Below, in pieces: positions 38,877-48,477 of a DNA stretch of 64,000 nt; position 1 is the stretch's first letter; the number at the start of each line of letters is the position of its first letter. The notes beneath the pieces were generated by a model. It was not told where the DNA came from. It did not search any database and saw nothing but the letters and a program-made list of their open reading frames with translations. The stretch spans positions 744,001 through 808,000 of the forward strand of contig OZ244736.1 in assembly GCA_965219405.1 (NCBI GenBank), written 5' to 3'. The position numbers were made by a program, and so were the translations under genes. Origin of the DNA: VXMO01 sp965219405. Lineage in GTDB: Bacteria; Chloroflexota; Dehalococcoidia; UBA6926.

Positions 38877-41369
38877 CTACTTCTCCAGCCACACGTGATC
38901 GTACCGGTTCTGTGGCCCGTAAAAGGCCAAATAGTTGACCGCCGGCATGAACCCTCGAACATCGGCGCTCACAATCTGCGCATAGACAACATGCGCGACT
39001 ATGGTCTTCGCCTGATCTCTTAGTGCGAACTCCATGGCGTCCCACGCCTGTTCCCTGCGCTTCAAGGGGTCTAATTGGAAATGTGTTTCGTCGAAGATAT
39101 CGTTATAGTCCTGATTCATATACCTGTTGTAATTTAGGGCACCATAAGAGTTGAAGTGGGGGAATAGAGTCAATTCTGGGTCGATGCCGTGGGTCCAAAA
39201 ACTGTGAACCCCACCATCGAAATCGCCGATGCTCCAGGCGCCGTAGGTGGCTGTGCCATCCCCGGCATTGACAGTTGCGTTGATATTGATCTCCTCCAGA
39301 TCATCGGCGAAAGCCTCAGCGTCGGCCCTGTGCCTATCCAGAACAGTGATCGAGAGTTCAAGCTCCCCCGGCCGATATCCTGCTTCCGCCAGGATCTCCC
39401 GTGCCCTCTCCTTATCGTCCTCAGGAGTTGAAATGCCCATCACGTCCCCGTACCCGGGTATCTGTCCACACCGTTCAGCTGGCATCGCCCAAAATGACGA
39501 CGGATAGAATCCACAACCGGTCGGTAAGGCCGCCCATCCATTCCTGACCTCGGAGATATATCGTTCGTTGTCGATTGCCAAAGCAACTGCCTCATTGACG
39601 GCCGGGTCGTTCCACGGATACCTCTGCTGATGGAGGAAAAGGGCGGGGCTCATCGAGGGCGAAACTTTGCTGTCCCATACTCGGCACGTGTCCTGGGAGC
39701 ACTCACGCATCAGCATGTCAGCCGTAGTGCCCGTATACCCATGCGGCCTTCCAATATGCAATCGGCCCGTTCTCAAAGCAGTCGGTATTGCGCTTGTACC
39801 CATCAGGCGCAGATCGATGCCGTCAAGATACGGCAAGGGCGCGTCCCAGTAGTCGGGATTGCGTTCGTAAATGAATCGTTCACCATCCATCTCTTCCACC
39901 AACAGAAATGGTCCGCTCGTGACCTCTGGCACGGTCCTCCTGAGTGCATTCAGATTCGTTCCCTGGTAAACGTGAGCCGGCCTGATGATGTTGTAAGGCA
40001 AGGCGAGTACATCGAGTGTAAATGTATTTGCAGCACCCTCTGCGAAGATCACGCTGTGATCGCCCTCACATCTAATCTCATAGATTCCGATTAGGAATTC
40101 ACCCCTCGGATTCCGGTGTAAGCCCTGTCCCGTTCGAATCGTGTCGAATGACCACTTAACATCGGCACAGGTTATGGGCGTCCCATCCGACCACTCAATG
40201 CCCTCGCGAAGATCGAATATGTACTCCTGCCCCGTTTGTGAAACCCGCCACCCTTCTGCAATATCCGGATGCAGCTCAAAGAATGCGTCATCCTCGAAAT
40301 CCTCCTGGGTACCCCAGGTCCGCGGCTGGATGAGCATGTTGTGTAACGGTTGCATGGATGGCGCAGACACACCACTGGTCTCTTCCCACGTGCTATACGA
40401 TGGCCCCTTGCTGGTGAAGGCGACCTGCAAAACGCCGCCTCGTTTCGCGTCTGGATCCAGCGGCTTGCCGCTCACGGATCTGGGCTCTTGCCCATAGATC
40501 GGCGTATGTTCGAAATAGCTGTTGAATCCCGCCGCTTCGACGTGCCCCATAGCTGTGGGCGCGGTAAAGGCGTGTCCTCGAGCTTCCGCCGGCGCCTCAC
40601 CTATAGTGTTTCCGGCTTCATCATTGAGAACTCCCACAACTCTGCCGTCCTCGTTAAGTAACACTCCGCCACTAACCCCGGCAGGGATTCCCGTATCCAA
40701 GCCCAAAATGCTGCCTTCAAACTCATGGCGAATGCCGACTATCCTGGTTCGCGTCGCGGATACCTCCTGCTCGCCCGCTGGGAACCCCGCCATAAAGGCC
40801 CACGAATCGACAACGCGAAGGCTCTGGCGTTCCAGCATGAGAGGTTCGAAAGACCTTGAACAACAGATGTCGATGTACGCAAGATTTCGAGCCTCGTCTT
40901 CCTCAATGAGCTCGGCGGGGTATTCCGTACCGTCGTGTAAGGTCACGGAAATCACTTCCGCGCCGTTCACCACGTTGAGGTTGGTCATGATGGTGGAGCG
41001 CCCTATGGGCGGAACTCTCACGATTACACCGGTTCCGCTGCCGTTATCCGTTACCAGATTCACAATCCCCGGCCGTAGGTCCTCGATGGCATCCCACGGT
41101 GGCTCTGGTAACGGCGTCGCGGTAGGCGTAGGTGTCTCTGTCGGCGGGACGAGCGTTGGCACAACCGTTGGCGGCAGAGATGTTGGAGTGGGGGCAGCAG
41201 GCGTGGCCGAGACCGTCGCCGTTGGCGATGCTGTGGGTTCTGAGGGAAGGGGAGTATCAGGGGCCGGAGTGGGTTCGCCTACTCGTGTGCAAGCAAGAAG
41301 TAGCAGAGATGCTACCGTCACAGCCACGAGCAACGTGCGCGGCGAAGGGTAAATTAAGAAGCGCAACAA
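38877..41369 (-). CDS. Solute-binding lipoprotein (SBP_bac_5) fused to a degenerate trypsin-like domain
   Basis: 830 aa. Lipoprotein signal (LLVAVTVASLLLLAC, Cys27), Pro/Thr linker to residue 90, then a trypsin/HtrA-like domain (about 92-280): GIVNLVTDNGSGTGVIV, STIMTNLNVVNG where the catalytic His is Asn132, EARNLAYIDICC where Asp is Asn162, and IPAGVSGGVLLNEDGRVVGV where Ser233 remains. After SVSGKPLDPDAKRGGVLQVA comes a complete family-5 substrate-binding protein (about 300-830) with MQPLHNMLIQPRTWG, WRVSQTGQEYIFDLREGIEW and ADVKWSFDTIRTGQGL. It starts at TTG 41369 after TGAGGTAA. Loss of two triad residues implies a binding or sensing role. No permease is adjacent. A paralogue lies directly upstream. 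Confidence 0.85.
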   Translation of the reverse strand: MLRFLIYPSPRTLLVAVTVASLLLLACTRVGEPTPAPDTPLPSEPTASPTATVSATPAAPTPTSLPPTVVPTLVPPTETPTPTATPLPEPPWDAIEDLRPGIVNLVTDNGSGTGVIVRVPPIGRSTIMTNLNVVNGAEVISVTLHDGTEYPAELIEEDEARNLAYIDICCSRSFEPLMLERQSLRVVDSWAFMAGFPAGEQEVSATRTRIVGIRHEFEGSILGLDTGIPAGVSGGVLLNEDGRVVGVLNDEAGNTIGEAPAEARGHAFTAPTAMGHVEAAGFNSYFEHTPIYGQEPRSVSGKPLDPDAKRGGVLQVAFTSKGPSYSTWEETSGVSAPSMQPLHNMLIQPRTWGTQEDFEDDAFFELHPDIAEGWRVSQTGQEYIFDLREGIEWSDGTPITCADVKWSFDTIRTGQGLHRNPRGEFLIGIYEIRCEGDHSVIFAEGAANTFTLDVLALPYNIIRPAHVYQGTNLNALRRTVPEVTSGPFLLVEEMDGERFIYERNPDYWDAPLPYLDGIDLRLMGTSAIPTALRTGRLHIGRPHGYTGTTADMLMRECSQDTCRVWDSKVSPSMSPALFLHQQRYPWNDPAVNEAVALAIDNERYISEVRNGWAALPTGCGFYPSSFWAMPAERCGQIPGYGDVMGISTPEDDKERAREILAEAGYRPGELELSITVLDRHRADAEAFADDLEEININATVNAGDGTATYGAWSIGDFDGGVHSFWTHGIDPELTLFPHFNSYGALNYNRYMNQDYNDIFDETHFQLDPLKRREQAWDAMEFALRDQAKTIVAHVVYAQIVSADVRGFMPAVNYLAFYGPQNRYDHVWLEK

Positions 41370-41480
41370 TTACCTCACGACATGATTCTACGGCAATTTC
41401 ATGTCACGAGAATAACGGGAAAAGACTCAAGACTTGCTCGCGGACTCTTCCGGCCAGCCGCCGAACCCTAAACCGTCAGC

Positions 41481-43988
41481 TCACTCCCCCAGCCAAACGT
41501 GATCGTACCGGTTCTGTGGGCCATACCTGGCGAGGTAGTCCGGGCTGGGCATGAAGCCTGCTACCTCTACGCTCGTTACAGGCAGATAGACGTCATGGGC
41601 AACAATTATCTTGGCCTGCTCACTAAGAGCAATCTCCATCGCGTCCCACGCTAGTTCGTGCCGTTCATCAAGATCCAGCGTCGTGCTCATACGCTCTATT
41701 AAGTCATCAACTCGGGAATTACTGAATCCCCCATAGTTGCTCGCGCCTTCGGAATGGAAGAGCTCGTACATGAAGAGATTCGGATCAAGACCGGCAATTT
41801 CAAACTTGTTCACGCCAATATCGAAATACCCGCGCTCCCAATACTGAAGCGCGGGGCGGGTCTCCAGGACGTGGGATACTGTGCGAATGCCAGCGAAATC
41901 CAGATCGCCAGCGAAAGCGGGATAGTCGCCACTTATCTCGCTCCAGACGCCGAATTCAAGTTCAATTCCGGCCACATCATATCCGCTATCTGCGAGGAGC
42001 CTGACCGCCTCATCCTTGTCTTGCCTGGCGGTGCTCGCTCCAAAGACGTCCCCATATCCTGAAATCCGCCGGCACTGCCGTTCGGGCATTGCCCACTCGC
42101 TTGTAGGGTGGAAGCCGCAGCCGGTCGGTAGCACGCCCCAGCCACCACGAGTCAGGTCGATGTAGCGTTGATTATCAATTAACAGGGCTATCGCTTCACG
42201 GACGCCCGAGTCGTCAAGCGGCTCGCGATCCCTGTTGATGAACAGTGCTGAACCAAATGTGGAGGCAGTAACACGATCCCAGAACTGGCATACGTTACGG
42301 GCGCATTCCTGCACCAGCGACTCCGCATCGGCTCCCGCGAATCCCTCCGGGCTGCCGATATGTATCCTGCCCGTCCGCATGGCCGTGGTTATAGCCGCTC
42401 GACTCATAAGGTGCAGTGCGACGCCGTCCAGGTAGGGGAACGGCGCGTCCCAGTAATCGTCATTTCGCTCGAAGCGATAACTCTCGCCCGGAATCCGCTC
42501 CACACTCTCATACGGGCCGCTCGTGACAGTGGGAATCTCGTCCCGCAACAAGGCGAAGTTGTTCCCCTCATACACGTGCGCCGGCCTGATGATGTTTTGT
42601 GGCAAGGAAATGGCCTCCAGAATCGTCGGATGATGGTCATTGAGCACGAACACCACTGTCAGATCATCAGCGCACGTAGTCGCCTCCACTTTGTTGAAGT
42701 GCGCGGCCTGCGGGCTCTTCTCCAGGCCTTCACCTGTCCTGATAGTGTCGAACGACCACTTCACGTCGTTGCACGTAATCGGCGTCCCGTCGGACCATGC
42801 AAGATTGTTTCTCAGGCTGAATGCGTACTCCAGTCCGTCGGCTGAAACCTGCCAGCCTGTTGCCAGGTCCGGTCGCAACTCGAAGAAGGCGCCATCGCTG
42901 AAGTCGATGGAACTCCCCCACGTGCGCGGCTGAATCAACATGTTGTGCAAGGGATGCATGGCCTGCGGCCCGACACCCTCATCGTTCTCCCACGTGCTGA
43001 ATGACGATGCCTCCTGCGTGTAGGCCACTTGGAGAACCCGGCCGTAGGCGGCGTCGTCATCAAGCGGCTTGCCGCTCACGGATGACGAGTCAGCATCCGC
43101 TGTGAGTGACGGCTCCTGCGCGCCCAGCACGCCCCAGAGTCCCTGAGTTGTCGGGAACGTTGTACCTAGATTGTCCAACCCAGCGGCGAAACGCTCTCCC
43201 GTGAGTGTCTCCCCGGCAACCGTGCGTACATCACCAACTGTGACAATCCCCGACACGGCGCCCGATGTCCCGATAAGCGGCCCACCCATATTCGTCGTGT
43301 CGATCGGAGCGTCAAACTCGATAATGCCTCGTCCGGACTCGCTCTCCTGCCACGTCGTGATTACTTCTCCGGCGGAGAAGGTCGCAGCGGCAGAGCGCGA
43401 GGGATATTGAACCGGGAAGACGAAATCACCCACCTCTGCCGGATCGTCAAGCTCACGATGAAGCACAGCCAATTCGCTGGAACAGCAGATGCCAAGGATA
43501 GCTATATCCAGCTGCCGATCCACTTCAATCACAGTCGGTGTATACGTCTCACCGAGACTATCGACAACGACGATGCCGTCTCCGCTGCCGAAAGTCGCGC
43601 TCGTGATGATCGTAGCCCGACCGCCCAGCGTGAGACCGATAACGAATCCCGTACCCTCCAGTGTTCCCCGGGAAACCCCGACAACACCCGGCCGCAACTG
43701 CTCAAACGTCTCCATGAACTCCATCGTTGCCCTTTCCAGGGGAGTGGGAGTCGCAGTTGGCGTCGGAGTAGGGCTGGGAGTTGGCGTGGCCGTCGGCGGG
43801 ATGGGAGTGAGAGTTGGTGGAGCCGGCGTCGGAGTCGCCGTATTCGTCGGCTCTGCGGCTACAGTGCTCGTGGGCCCGGGAACGGGCGTATCCGGAACCT
43901 GGGTGGCCTCTTCCACCCGCTCGCAAGCGACGGTCAGAATGGCAGCGGCAAAGACGGCAAGAGCTACCAGGCGTAAGAACTTCCCCAT
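41481..43988 (-). CDS. Solute-binding lipoprotein (SBP_bac_5) fused to a degenerate trypsin-like domain, paralogue
   Basis: 835 aa with the same architecture as the downstream gene. Lipoprotein signal (ALAVFAAAILTVAC, Cys22), Pro/Thr linker, trypsin-like domain (about 92-285) and SBP_bac_5 domain (about 303-835, MHPLHNMLIQPRTWG, WQVSADGLEYAFSLRNNLAW, NDVKWSFDTIRTGEGL). In the protease-like domain GTLEGTGFVIG and LDIAILGICC (Asp161 kept) are recognisable. The His position reads IITSATFG (residues 127-134) with no His, and the Ser motif reads TTNMGGPLIG with Met234. The two paralogues have thus lost different catalytic residues while keeping the fold. A 'GICC/DICC' Cys pair is common to both. 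The start region shares TAGAATCATG with the downstream gene's start region. Confidence 0.85.
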   Translation of the reverse strand: MGKFLRLVALAVFAAAILTVACERVEEATQVPDTPVPGPTSTVAAEPTNTATPTPAPPTLTPIPPTATPTPSPTPTPTATPTPLERATMEFMETFEQLRPGVVGVSRGTLEGTGFVIGLTLGGRATIITSATFGSGDGIVVVDSLGETYTPTVIEVDRQLDIAILGICCSSELAVLHRELDDPAEVGDFVFPVQYPSRSAAATFSAGEVITTWQESESGRGIIEFDAPIDTTNMGGPLIGTSGAVSGIVTVGDVRTVAGETLTGERFAAGLDNLGTTFPTTQGLWGVLGAQEPSLTADADSSSVSGKPLDDDAAYGRVLQVAYTQEASSFSTWENDEGVGPQAMHPLHNMLIQPRTWGSSIDFSDGAFFELRPDLATGWQVSADGLEYAFSLRNNLAWSDGTPITCNDVKWSFDTIRTGEGLEKSPQAAHFNKVEATTCADDLTVVFVLNDHHPTILEAISLPQNIIRPAHVYEGNNFALLRDEIPTVTSGPYESVERIPGESYRFERNDDYWDAPFPYLDGVALHLMSRAAITTAMRTGRIHIGSPEGFAGADAESLVQECARNVCQFWDRVTASTFGSALFINRDREPLDDSGVREAIALLIDNQRYIDLTRGGWGVLPTGCGFHPTSEWAMPERQCRRISGYGDVFGASTARQDKDEAVRLLADSGYDVAGIELEFGVWSEISGDYPAFAGDLDFAGIRTVSHVLETRPALQYWERGYFDIGVNKFEIAGLDPNLFMYELFHSEGASNYGGFSNSRVDDLIERMSTTLDLDERHELAWDAMEIALSEQAKIIVAHDVYLPVTSVEVAGFMPSPDYLARYGPQNRYDHVWLGE

Positions 43989-44035
43989 GTCATGATTCTA
44001 TAGGAATAGGCGCCCCAAGAATCTCGAGAAGATGT

Positions 44036-44716
44036 CTACAGCTTGCTCGCCAACTCCTCCATGTGGCCGGTGACGAGGAAAACGACACGCTCTGCAATGT
44101 TGGTCGTCCGGTCGGCGATTCGCTCAAAATTATGCGTCGCCCAGACCAGGTATGTCGCCTCCTGCACCAGTGACGGATTCTCAATCATGGTCTGAATCAG
44201 GGCGTGGTAGGACGAGTCCTGCATCGCGTCGACCTCATCATCCTCCTCGCAGATCCTGCGGGCGGCGTCGGCATCGCGCTCCACCAACGCAGTCAATGCG
44301 CGCCGCAGCATGTCCCGGCACTTGTCCGCCATCTGCGGCAGCGTGTCCAGGGGCCGCACCGTGCTGTCCGCCCCGATCATCTCGGCGATGCGCGCATTGC
44401 CTTCCGCGTGATCCGCCATCCGCTCAAGATCGATAATGATGTTCAGCACGGCCACGACAACGCGCAGGTCGCCGGCCATCGGCTGCTGTGTTGCGATGAC
44501 GCGGATGGCCTTTTCCTCAGTGTCAAAACGCGCCTTGTCGATGCGCTCATCCTCGGCAACCACCTGCTGCGCAAGATTCGCGTCCCGATTCAGCAGCGCC
44601 TCCAGAGAGCGTTCGATGGACTTGTCCACCATGGAGCCCATGGCCAGCACATCATCCTGCAACTCGCGCAGCAGCCGATCAAAGTCGGTGCGCGTCGCGT
44701 GCGGTTCCATTGCCAT
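44036..44716 (-). CDS. phoU: Phosphate transport system regulator PhoU
   Basis: 226 aa, two repeats of a three-helix bundle. FDRLLRELQDDVLAMGSMVD and the E/DxxxD motif region AEDERIDKARFDTEEKAIRV (first repeat), then LPQMADKCRDMLRRALTALV and CEEDDEVDAMQDSSYHALIQ (second repeat) follow the PhoU consensus, and LVWATHNFERIADRTTNIAE closes it. It couples PstSCAB to the phosphate two-component system and is the last gene of the pst series, 54 bp after the second pstB. The start could be at 44716 or at the ATG two codons later. Confidence 0.96.
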   Translation of the reverse strand: MAMEPHATRTDFDRLLRELQDDVLAMGSMVDKSIERSLEALLNRDANLAQQVVAEDERIDKARFDTEEKAIRVIATQQPMAGDLRVVVAVLNIIIDLERMADHAEGNARIAEMIGADSTVRPLDTLPQMADKCRDMLRRALTALVERDADAARRICEEDDEVDAMQDSSYHALIQTMIENPSLVQEATYLVWATHNFERIADRTTNIAERVVFLVTGHMEELASKL

Positions 44717-44770
44717 CGTCCGTCACCTCTCCCCGATTTCCGGTTCGCCTTGACAGGTTATCCAGTCTAC

Positions 44771-45700
44771 CTAACTGAAACGGCCAGTGATATAGTCCTC
44801 CGTCGTTTTCTCTCTCGGGTTCGTGAATATCTCTGATGTCGGCCCGTACTCCACCAGCATCCCGGCCCGATCCTCCCCCATGTGCATGAACGCCGTCATC
44901 TCGGATACCCGCGCCGCCTGCTGCATGTTGTGCGTTACAACAAGAATGGTGTACTCGTGCCCCAACTCCTGCATCAGTTCCTCAATGCGAAGCGTTGACG
45001 CCGGATCCAGCGCGGAGCATGGCTCATCCATGAGAATCACGTCCGGCTCTACGGCCAGCGTCCGCGCGATGCAAAGTCGTTGCTGCTGCCCGCCGGAAAG
45101 CTCATTCCCCTGCTGCTTGAGCTTGTCCTTCACCTCGTCCCACAACACCGCCTGTGTCAGGCATCTCTCGACGATTTCATCAAGTTCCGCGCGCTTCTTG
45201 ATGCCGTGGCGTCGTGGTCCGTACGTGATGTTGTCATAGATGGACATCGGCAGCGGGTTCGGCCGTTGGAACACCATCCCGACGGCGCGGCGCAGTTCAG
45301 TCACGTCCACGCGACGGTCATAGATCGGCACGCCGCTCATTTCGATAGTACCCTCGATTCGGGCGCCCGGGATCAGATCGTTCATGCGGTTGAAGCTGCG
45401 CAGGAATGAACTCTTGCCGCAGCCGGACGCGCCGATAATCGCCGTCACCGTGCGTTCAGGAATCTCCACGGAGATGTCCTTCAGCGCCCGGAACTCGCTG
45501 TAATAGAGCGACACATTCTCCATGCGCAGTGAAACTGGCCGCTCTGATACCGCTATTCGCTCCGTCGTCCGTTGAACCGTCATCGCGTTGTTCGGCCTGC
45601 CCGAGCCGTCTCGGCTCGTACTCGTGTTCGCTACGGTCGTCATGATAGGTGCCCGTTGCGGCTCGGCGCTACCTGGGCTTTCAGTCATATTGTTCGTCAT
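44771..45700 (-). CDS. pstB: Phosphate ABC transporter ATP-binding protein PstB (second copy)
   Basis: 309 aa. Walker A IGASGCGKSSFLRSFNRMND, signature NELSGGQQQRLCIARTLAVE, Walker B VILMDEPCSALDPASTLRIE, and the PstB-specific QRPNPLPMSIYDNITYGPRR. The first 58 residues are a Thr/Ser-rich N-terminal extension absent from normal PstB (about 250-260 aa), so an internal ATG (RMENVSLYYSEF) may be the real start; however, ATG 45700 lies six bases after the previous stop. It follows another pstB directly, so the transporter may use a heterodimeric ATPase. Confidence 0.95.
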   Translation of the reverse strand: MTNNMTESPGSAEPQRAPIMTTVANTSTSRDGSGRPNNAMTVQRTTERIAVSERPVSLRMENVSLYYSEFRALKDISVEIPERTVTAIIGASGCGKSSFLRSFNRMNDLIPGARIEGTIEMSGVPIYDRRVDVTELRRAVGMVFQRPNPLPMSIYDNITYGPRRHGIKKRAELDEIVERCLTQAVLWDEVKDKLKQQGNELSGGQQQRLCIARTLAVEPDVILMDEPCSALDPASTLRIEELMQELGHEYTILVVTHNMQQAARVSEMTAFMHMGEDRAGMLVEYGPTSEIFTNPREKTTEDYITGRFS

Positions 45701-45706
45701 TGCCAG

Positions 45707-46495
45707 TTATCCGAACCGTCCTGTTATGTAGTCCTCCGTCGCGCGCTCCCTCGGCGTGGAGAACATCTGCCCTGTCTCTCCGGTCTCAACGACGTAACCA
45801 GTCTGCTGATCATCGACCGTCAGGAACGTCGTGTAATCGGACACGCGCGCCGCCTGCTGCATGTTATGCGTGACCAGGACGATGGTGTAATTCGGCGCAA
45901 GCTCCCGCATCAGGTCCTCAATGGCAAGAGTCGCGATTGGATCAAGCGCCGAACACGGCTCGTCCATCAGGATGACCTCCGGGTCAAGCGCCAGCGTGCG
46001 GGCGATGCAGAGGCGTTGCTGCTGACCGCCGGACAACGTGTACGCCGAATCCTTCAACCTGTCCTTCACCTCGTCCCACAGGGCCGCCTGTCGCAGGCAC
46101 CGCTCCACAAGCGCGTCCATATCCCCCTTGAACCTCGCGATGCGTGGCCCAAACGCCACGTTGTCATAGATCGACTTCGGGAACGGGTTTGGCTTCTGGA
46201 AAACCATACCGATGCGGAACCGAATCTCCGTCGGATCCGCCTCCTCCGCGTACACGTTGTCCCCGTGGAACAGAACCTCGCCGTCCACACGCGCCGTCCG
46301 GATAAGGTCGTTCATCCGATTCATGCAGCGCAGGAGTGAACTCTTCCCGCAGCCGGAAGGCCCAATGAACGCTGTTATCTTGCGCGGCGGAATATCCAGG
46401 TTCACGTCCTTCAGCGCCTGAAATCCACCGTAGAAGAGATTCAATCCGCGCACTGACAGGACAGGTGGCGCGGAAATTGCTGTCGCAGTTGCCAT
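45707..46495 (-). CDS. pstB: Phosphate ABC transporter ATP-binding protein PstB (first copy)
   Basis: 262 aa, standard length. Walker A FIGPSGCGKSSLLRCMNRMN, QKPNPFPKSIYDNVAFGPRI, signature TLSGGQQQRLCIARTLALDP, Walker B VILMDEPCSALDPIATLAIE, and H-loop LVTHNMQQAARVSDYT. Powers phosphate uptake through PstCA. It lies 25 bp downstream of pstA and six bases before the second pstB. Confidence 0.97.
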   Translation of the reverse strand: MATATAISAPPVLSVRGLNLFYGGFQALKDVNLDIPPRKITAFIGPSGCGKSSLLRCMNRMNDLIRTARVDGEVLFHGDNVYAEEADPTEIRFRIGMVFQKPNPFPKSIYDNVAFGPRIARFKGDMDALVERCLRQAALWDEVKDRLKDSAYTLSGGQQQRLCIARTLALDPEVILMDEPCSALDPIATLAIEDLMRELAPNYTIVLVTHNMQQAARVSDYTTFLTVDDQQTGYVVETGETGQMFSTPRERATEDYITGRFG

Positions 46496-46520
46496 AAATG
46501 TAACTCTCTCCCTGCCTGCC

Positions 46521-47429
46521 TTATTCTTCCGACCGGCGCTGGAACCTGTCCCGAAGCAGGATCGCCGCTGAGTTCATGGTCAGCAGCACAACCAGCAGAA
46601 CGATGATTGCCGCCGCCGCCACGTGCTGCCACTCCGGCTGTGGTCGTGATACCCAGTTGAAGATCTGGATGGGCAGCACTGTGAATCGCTCAAATGGATG
46701 CCCCGGTGTGAACGTCACGAAGACGAGTCCGGAGATGGCCAGCAGCGGCGCCGCCTCGCCAATCGCGCGTGACATCGCAAGGATCGTGCCCGTCAGGATG
46801 CCCGGCAGCGCGGAAGGCAGCACCACGTGTCTCACCGTCTGCCACCGCGTCGCTCCCAAAGCCAGCGACCCCTGCCGATAGCTGTCCGGCACCGCTCGTA
46901 TCGCCTCACGCCCCGCCACAATAAGCAGAGGCAGGACCAATAGCGTCAGCGTCAGCGCGCCGGCAATGATTACGCGCCCCATGCCCAGCAAGAACACGAA
47001 AACCGCCAAGCCCAGCAGCCCGTACACGATGGACGGCACGCCTGCCAGGTTGGAGATGTTGACCTCGATGAGCTGCGTCAGCCGGTTGCGCGGCGCGTAC
47101 TCCTCCAGGTAGATCGCCGTCGCCGTTCCGATGGGGAACGTGAACAGCGCCGTCAGACCCCCGACCCAAATCGTCCCGACAAGCGCTGGGCGCACTCCCG
47201 CGTCTTCAGGCCGCCGGGAAGGGTAGCTCAATAGGAAATCCCAGTCCAGCCACGGCAACCCGTCGATGAGAACGTCGATTATTAGCGTCGCCATCGCCGC
47301 AAGACCCACAAGAGTCGAGACGAAGAACACGGCCACGGCCGCTTTCCCCAGGAGCCGGCGTCCACGCAAGCTGCTATGGAACTGCTCCACATGGACGCTG
47401 CGGACCCCGTTCGTCCTGGTTGTTCCCAT
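46521..47429 (-). CDS. pstA: Phosphate ABC transporter permease PstA
   Basis: 302 aa from ATG 47429, 13 bp after pstC; the longer frame to 47483 would overlap pstC. About six membrane segments: AAVAVFFVSTLVGLAAMATL, VGGLTALFTFPIGTATAIYL, GVPSIVYGLLGLAVFVFLLG, and the cytoplasmic EAA loop AVPDSYRQGSLALGATRWQT. The ending HVAAAAIIVLLVVLLTMNSA AILLRDRF-type segment is typical of PstA (motif quoted in part). AGGGG precedes the start. Confidence 0.95.
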   Translation of the reverse strand: MGTTRTNGVRSVHVEQFHSSLRGRRLLGKAAVAVFFVSTLVGLAAMATLIIDVLIDGLPWLDWDFLLSYPSRRPEDAGVRPALVGTIWVGGLTALFTFPIGTATAIYLEEYAPRNRLTQLIEVNISNLAGVPSIVYGLLGLAVFVFLLGMGRVIIAGALTLTLLVLPLLIVAGREAIRAVPDSYRQGSLALGATRWQTVRHVVLPSALPGILTGTILAMSRAIGEAAPLLAISGLVFVTFTPGHPFERFTVLPIQIFNWVSRPQPEWQHVAAAAIIVLLVVLLTMNSAAILLRDRFQRRSEE

Positions 47430-47442
47430 CCCCTTTAGCCCC

Positions 47443-48396
47443 CTAGTACGCCTGCCGCCAACGTCGGACGACCCAATGGCCAAGAAGGTTCATTGCGAGT
47501 GTTATAACAAAGAGGAGCAGCGCAACGGCGAATATCGTGTAGTAGATCGTCGTCCCCTGCGGCGTCTCGCCGAATCCCACCTGCACGATATACGCCGTCA
47601 TCGTTTGGATGGGCTCTGTTGGGTCCAACGTGAGATTTGGGGAATTGCCCGCTGCGAGTACTACCAGCATTGTTTCCCCAATTGCGCGCGAGAGCCCAAG
47701 GATGATCGCAGCCACGATGCCGGACAACGCTGCGGGCGTCACCACTCGCGTTGCCACCTCGAACTTCGTCGCACCGAGAGCGTACGCAGCCTCGCGCAAT
47801 GAGCGTGGCACCGCAAGCATCGCGTCCTCCGTCAGCGAGGACACAATCGGGATGATCATCACGCCCATCACAAGGCCCGCGCTCAGCGCGTTGAAGATGA
47901 TCATGTCCGGGAACAAGTACTCCTGCAGCAAGGGAGTCACGAACGTCAACGCGAAATACCCGTAAACCACTGTCGGAATGCCCGCCAGGATTTCGAGCAT
48001 CGGCTTGACGATGCGCCGAAGGCGGTCCGGCGCGTACTCGCTCAGGAAGATAGCTGTGAATAGTCCCACGGGTCCCGCGACAAGTATCGCGATCGCGGCG
48101 ACCAGCACGGTGCCTGCCACAAGTGGCAGTACGCCGAATAGCGACGGCTGGAATCGTGGAGTCCAAACGGTGCCCGTCAGGAATTCGATTATTGAGACTT
48201 CCTGGAAGAACCGGAAGCTCTCATTGACCAGAACGAAGACAATTCCTACAGTCGTGGCGATTGAGATGACCGTAGCCCCGAGAAGAAGCAAATGGATCAG
48301 TGTCTCGGTCCCGCGCTCTGCCCGTGAGCCGGACAGCAGGCGTTTCTCCAGGTCCTCCCGTGAAACGCGCGGCGCGGTGTATGACGCTCCAGCCAA
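47443..48396 (-). CDS. pstC: Phosphate ABC transporter permease PstC
   Basis: 317 aa. Membrane segments include LLLLGATVISIATTVGIVFV and LVAAIAILVAGPVGLFTAIF; LSEYAPDRLRRIVKPMLEIL, AGIPTVVYGYFALTFVTPLL and VPRSLREAAYALGATKFEVA (EAA loop) are PstC hallmarks. It precedes pstA and is separated from pstS by 234 bp of repeats and a strong hairpin. Confidence 0.96.
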   Translation of the reverse strand: MAGASYTAPRVSREDLEKRLLSGSRAERGTETLIHLLLLGATVISIATTVGIVFVLVNESFRFFQEVSIIEFLTGTVWTPRFQPSLFGVLPLVAGTVLVAAIAILVAGPVGLFTAIFLSEYAPDRLRRIVKPMLEILAGIPTVVYGYFALTFVTPLLQEYLFPDMIIFNALSAGLVMGVMIIPIVSSLTEDAMLAVPRSLREAAYALGATKFEVATRVVTPAALSGIVAAIILGLSRAIGETMLVVLAAGNSPNLTLDPTEPIQTMTAYIVQVGFGETPQGTTIYYTIFAVALLLFVITLAMNLLGHWVVRRWRQAY

Positions 48397-48477
48397 AAAT
48401 GTAGTCCTTCCCTAATTGGCCCCTAAATCCCCCGCACACAAGGATGCGCTACCTAGATTAACTGCGGGTTAAGAATC

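Noticed and set aside
41370..44035. Shared promoter of the two fused solute-binding genes
   Set aside because: Both start regions contain TAGAATCATG, a possible -10 element, but no -35 hexamer at acceptable spacing was found, so it is not listed as a promoter.
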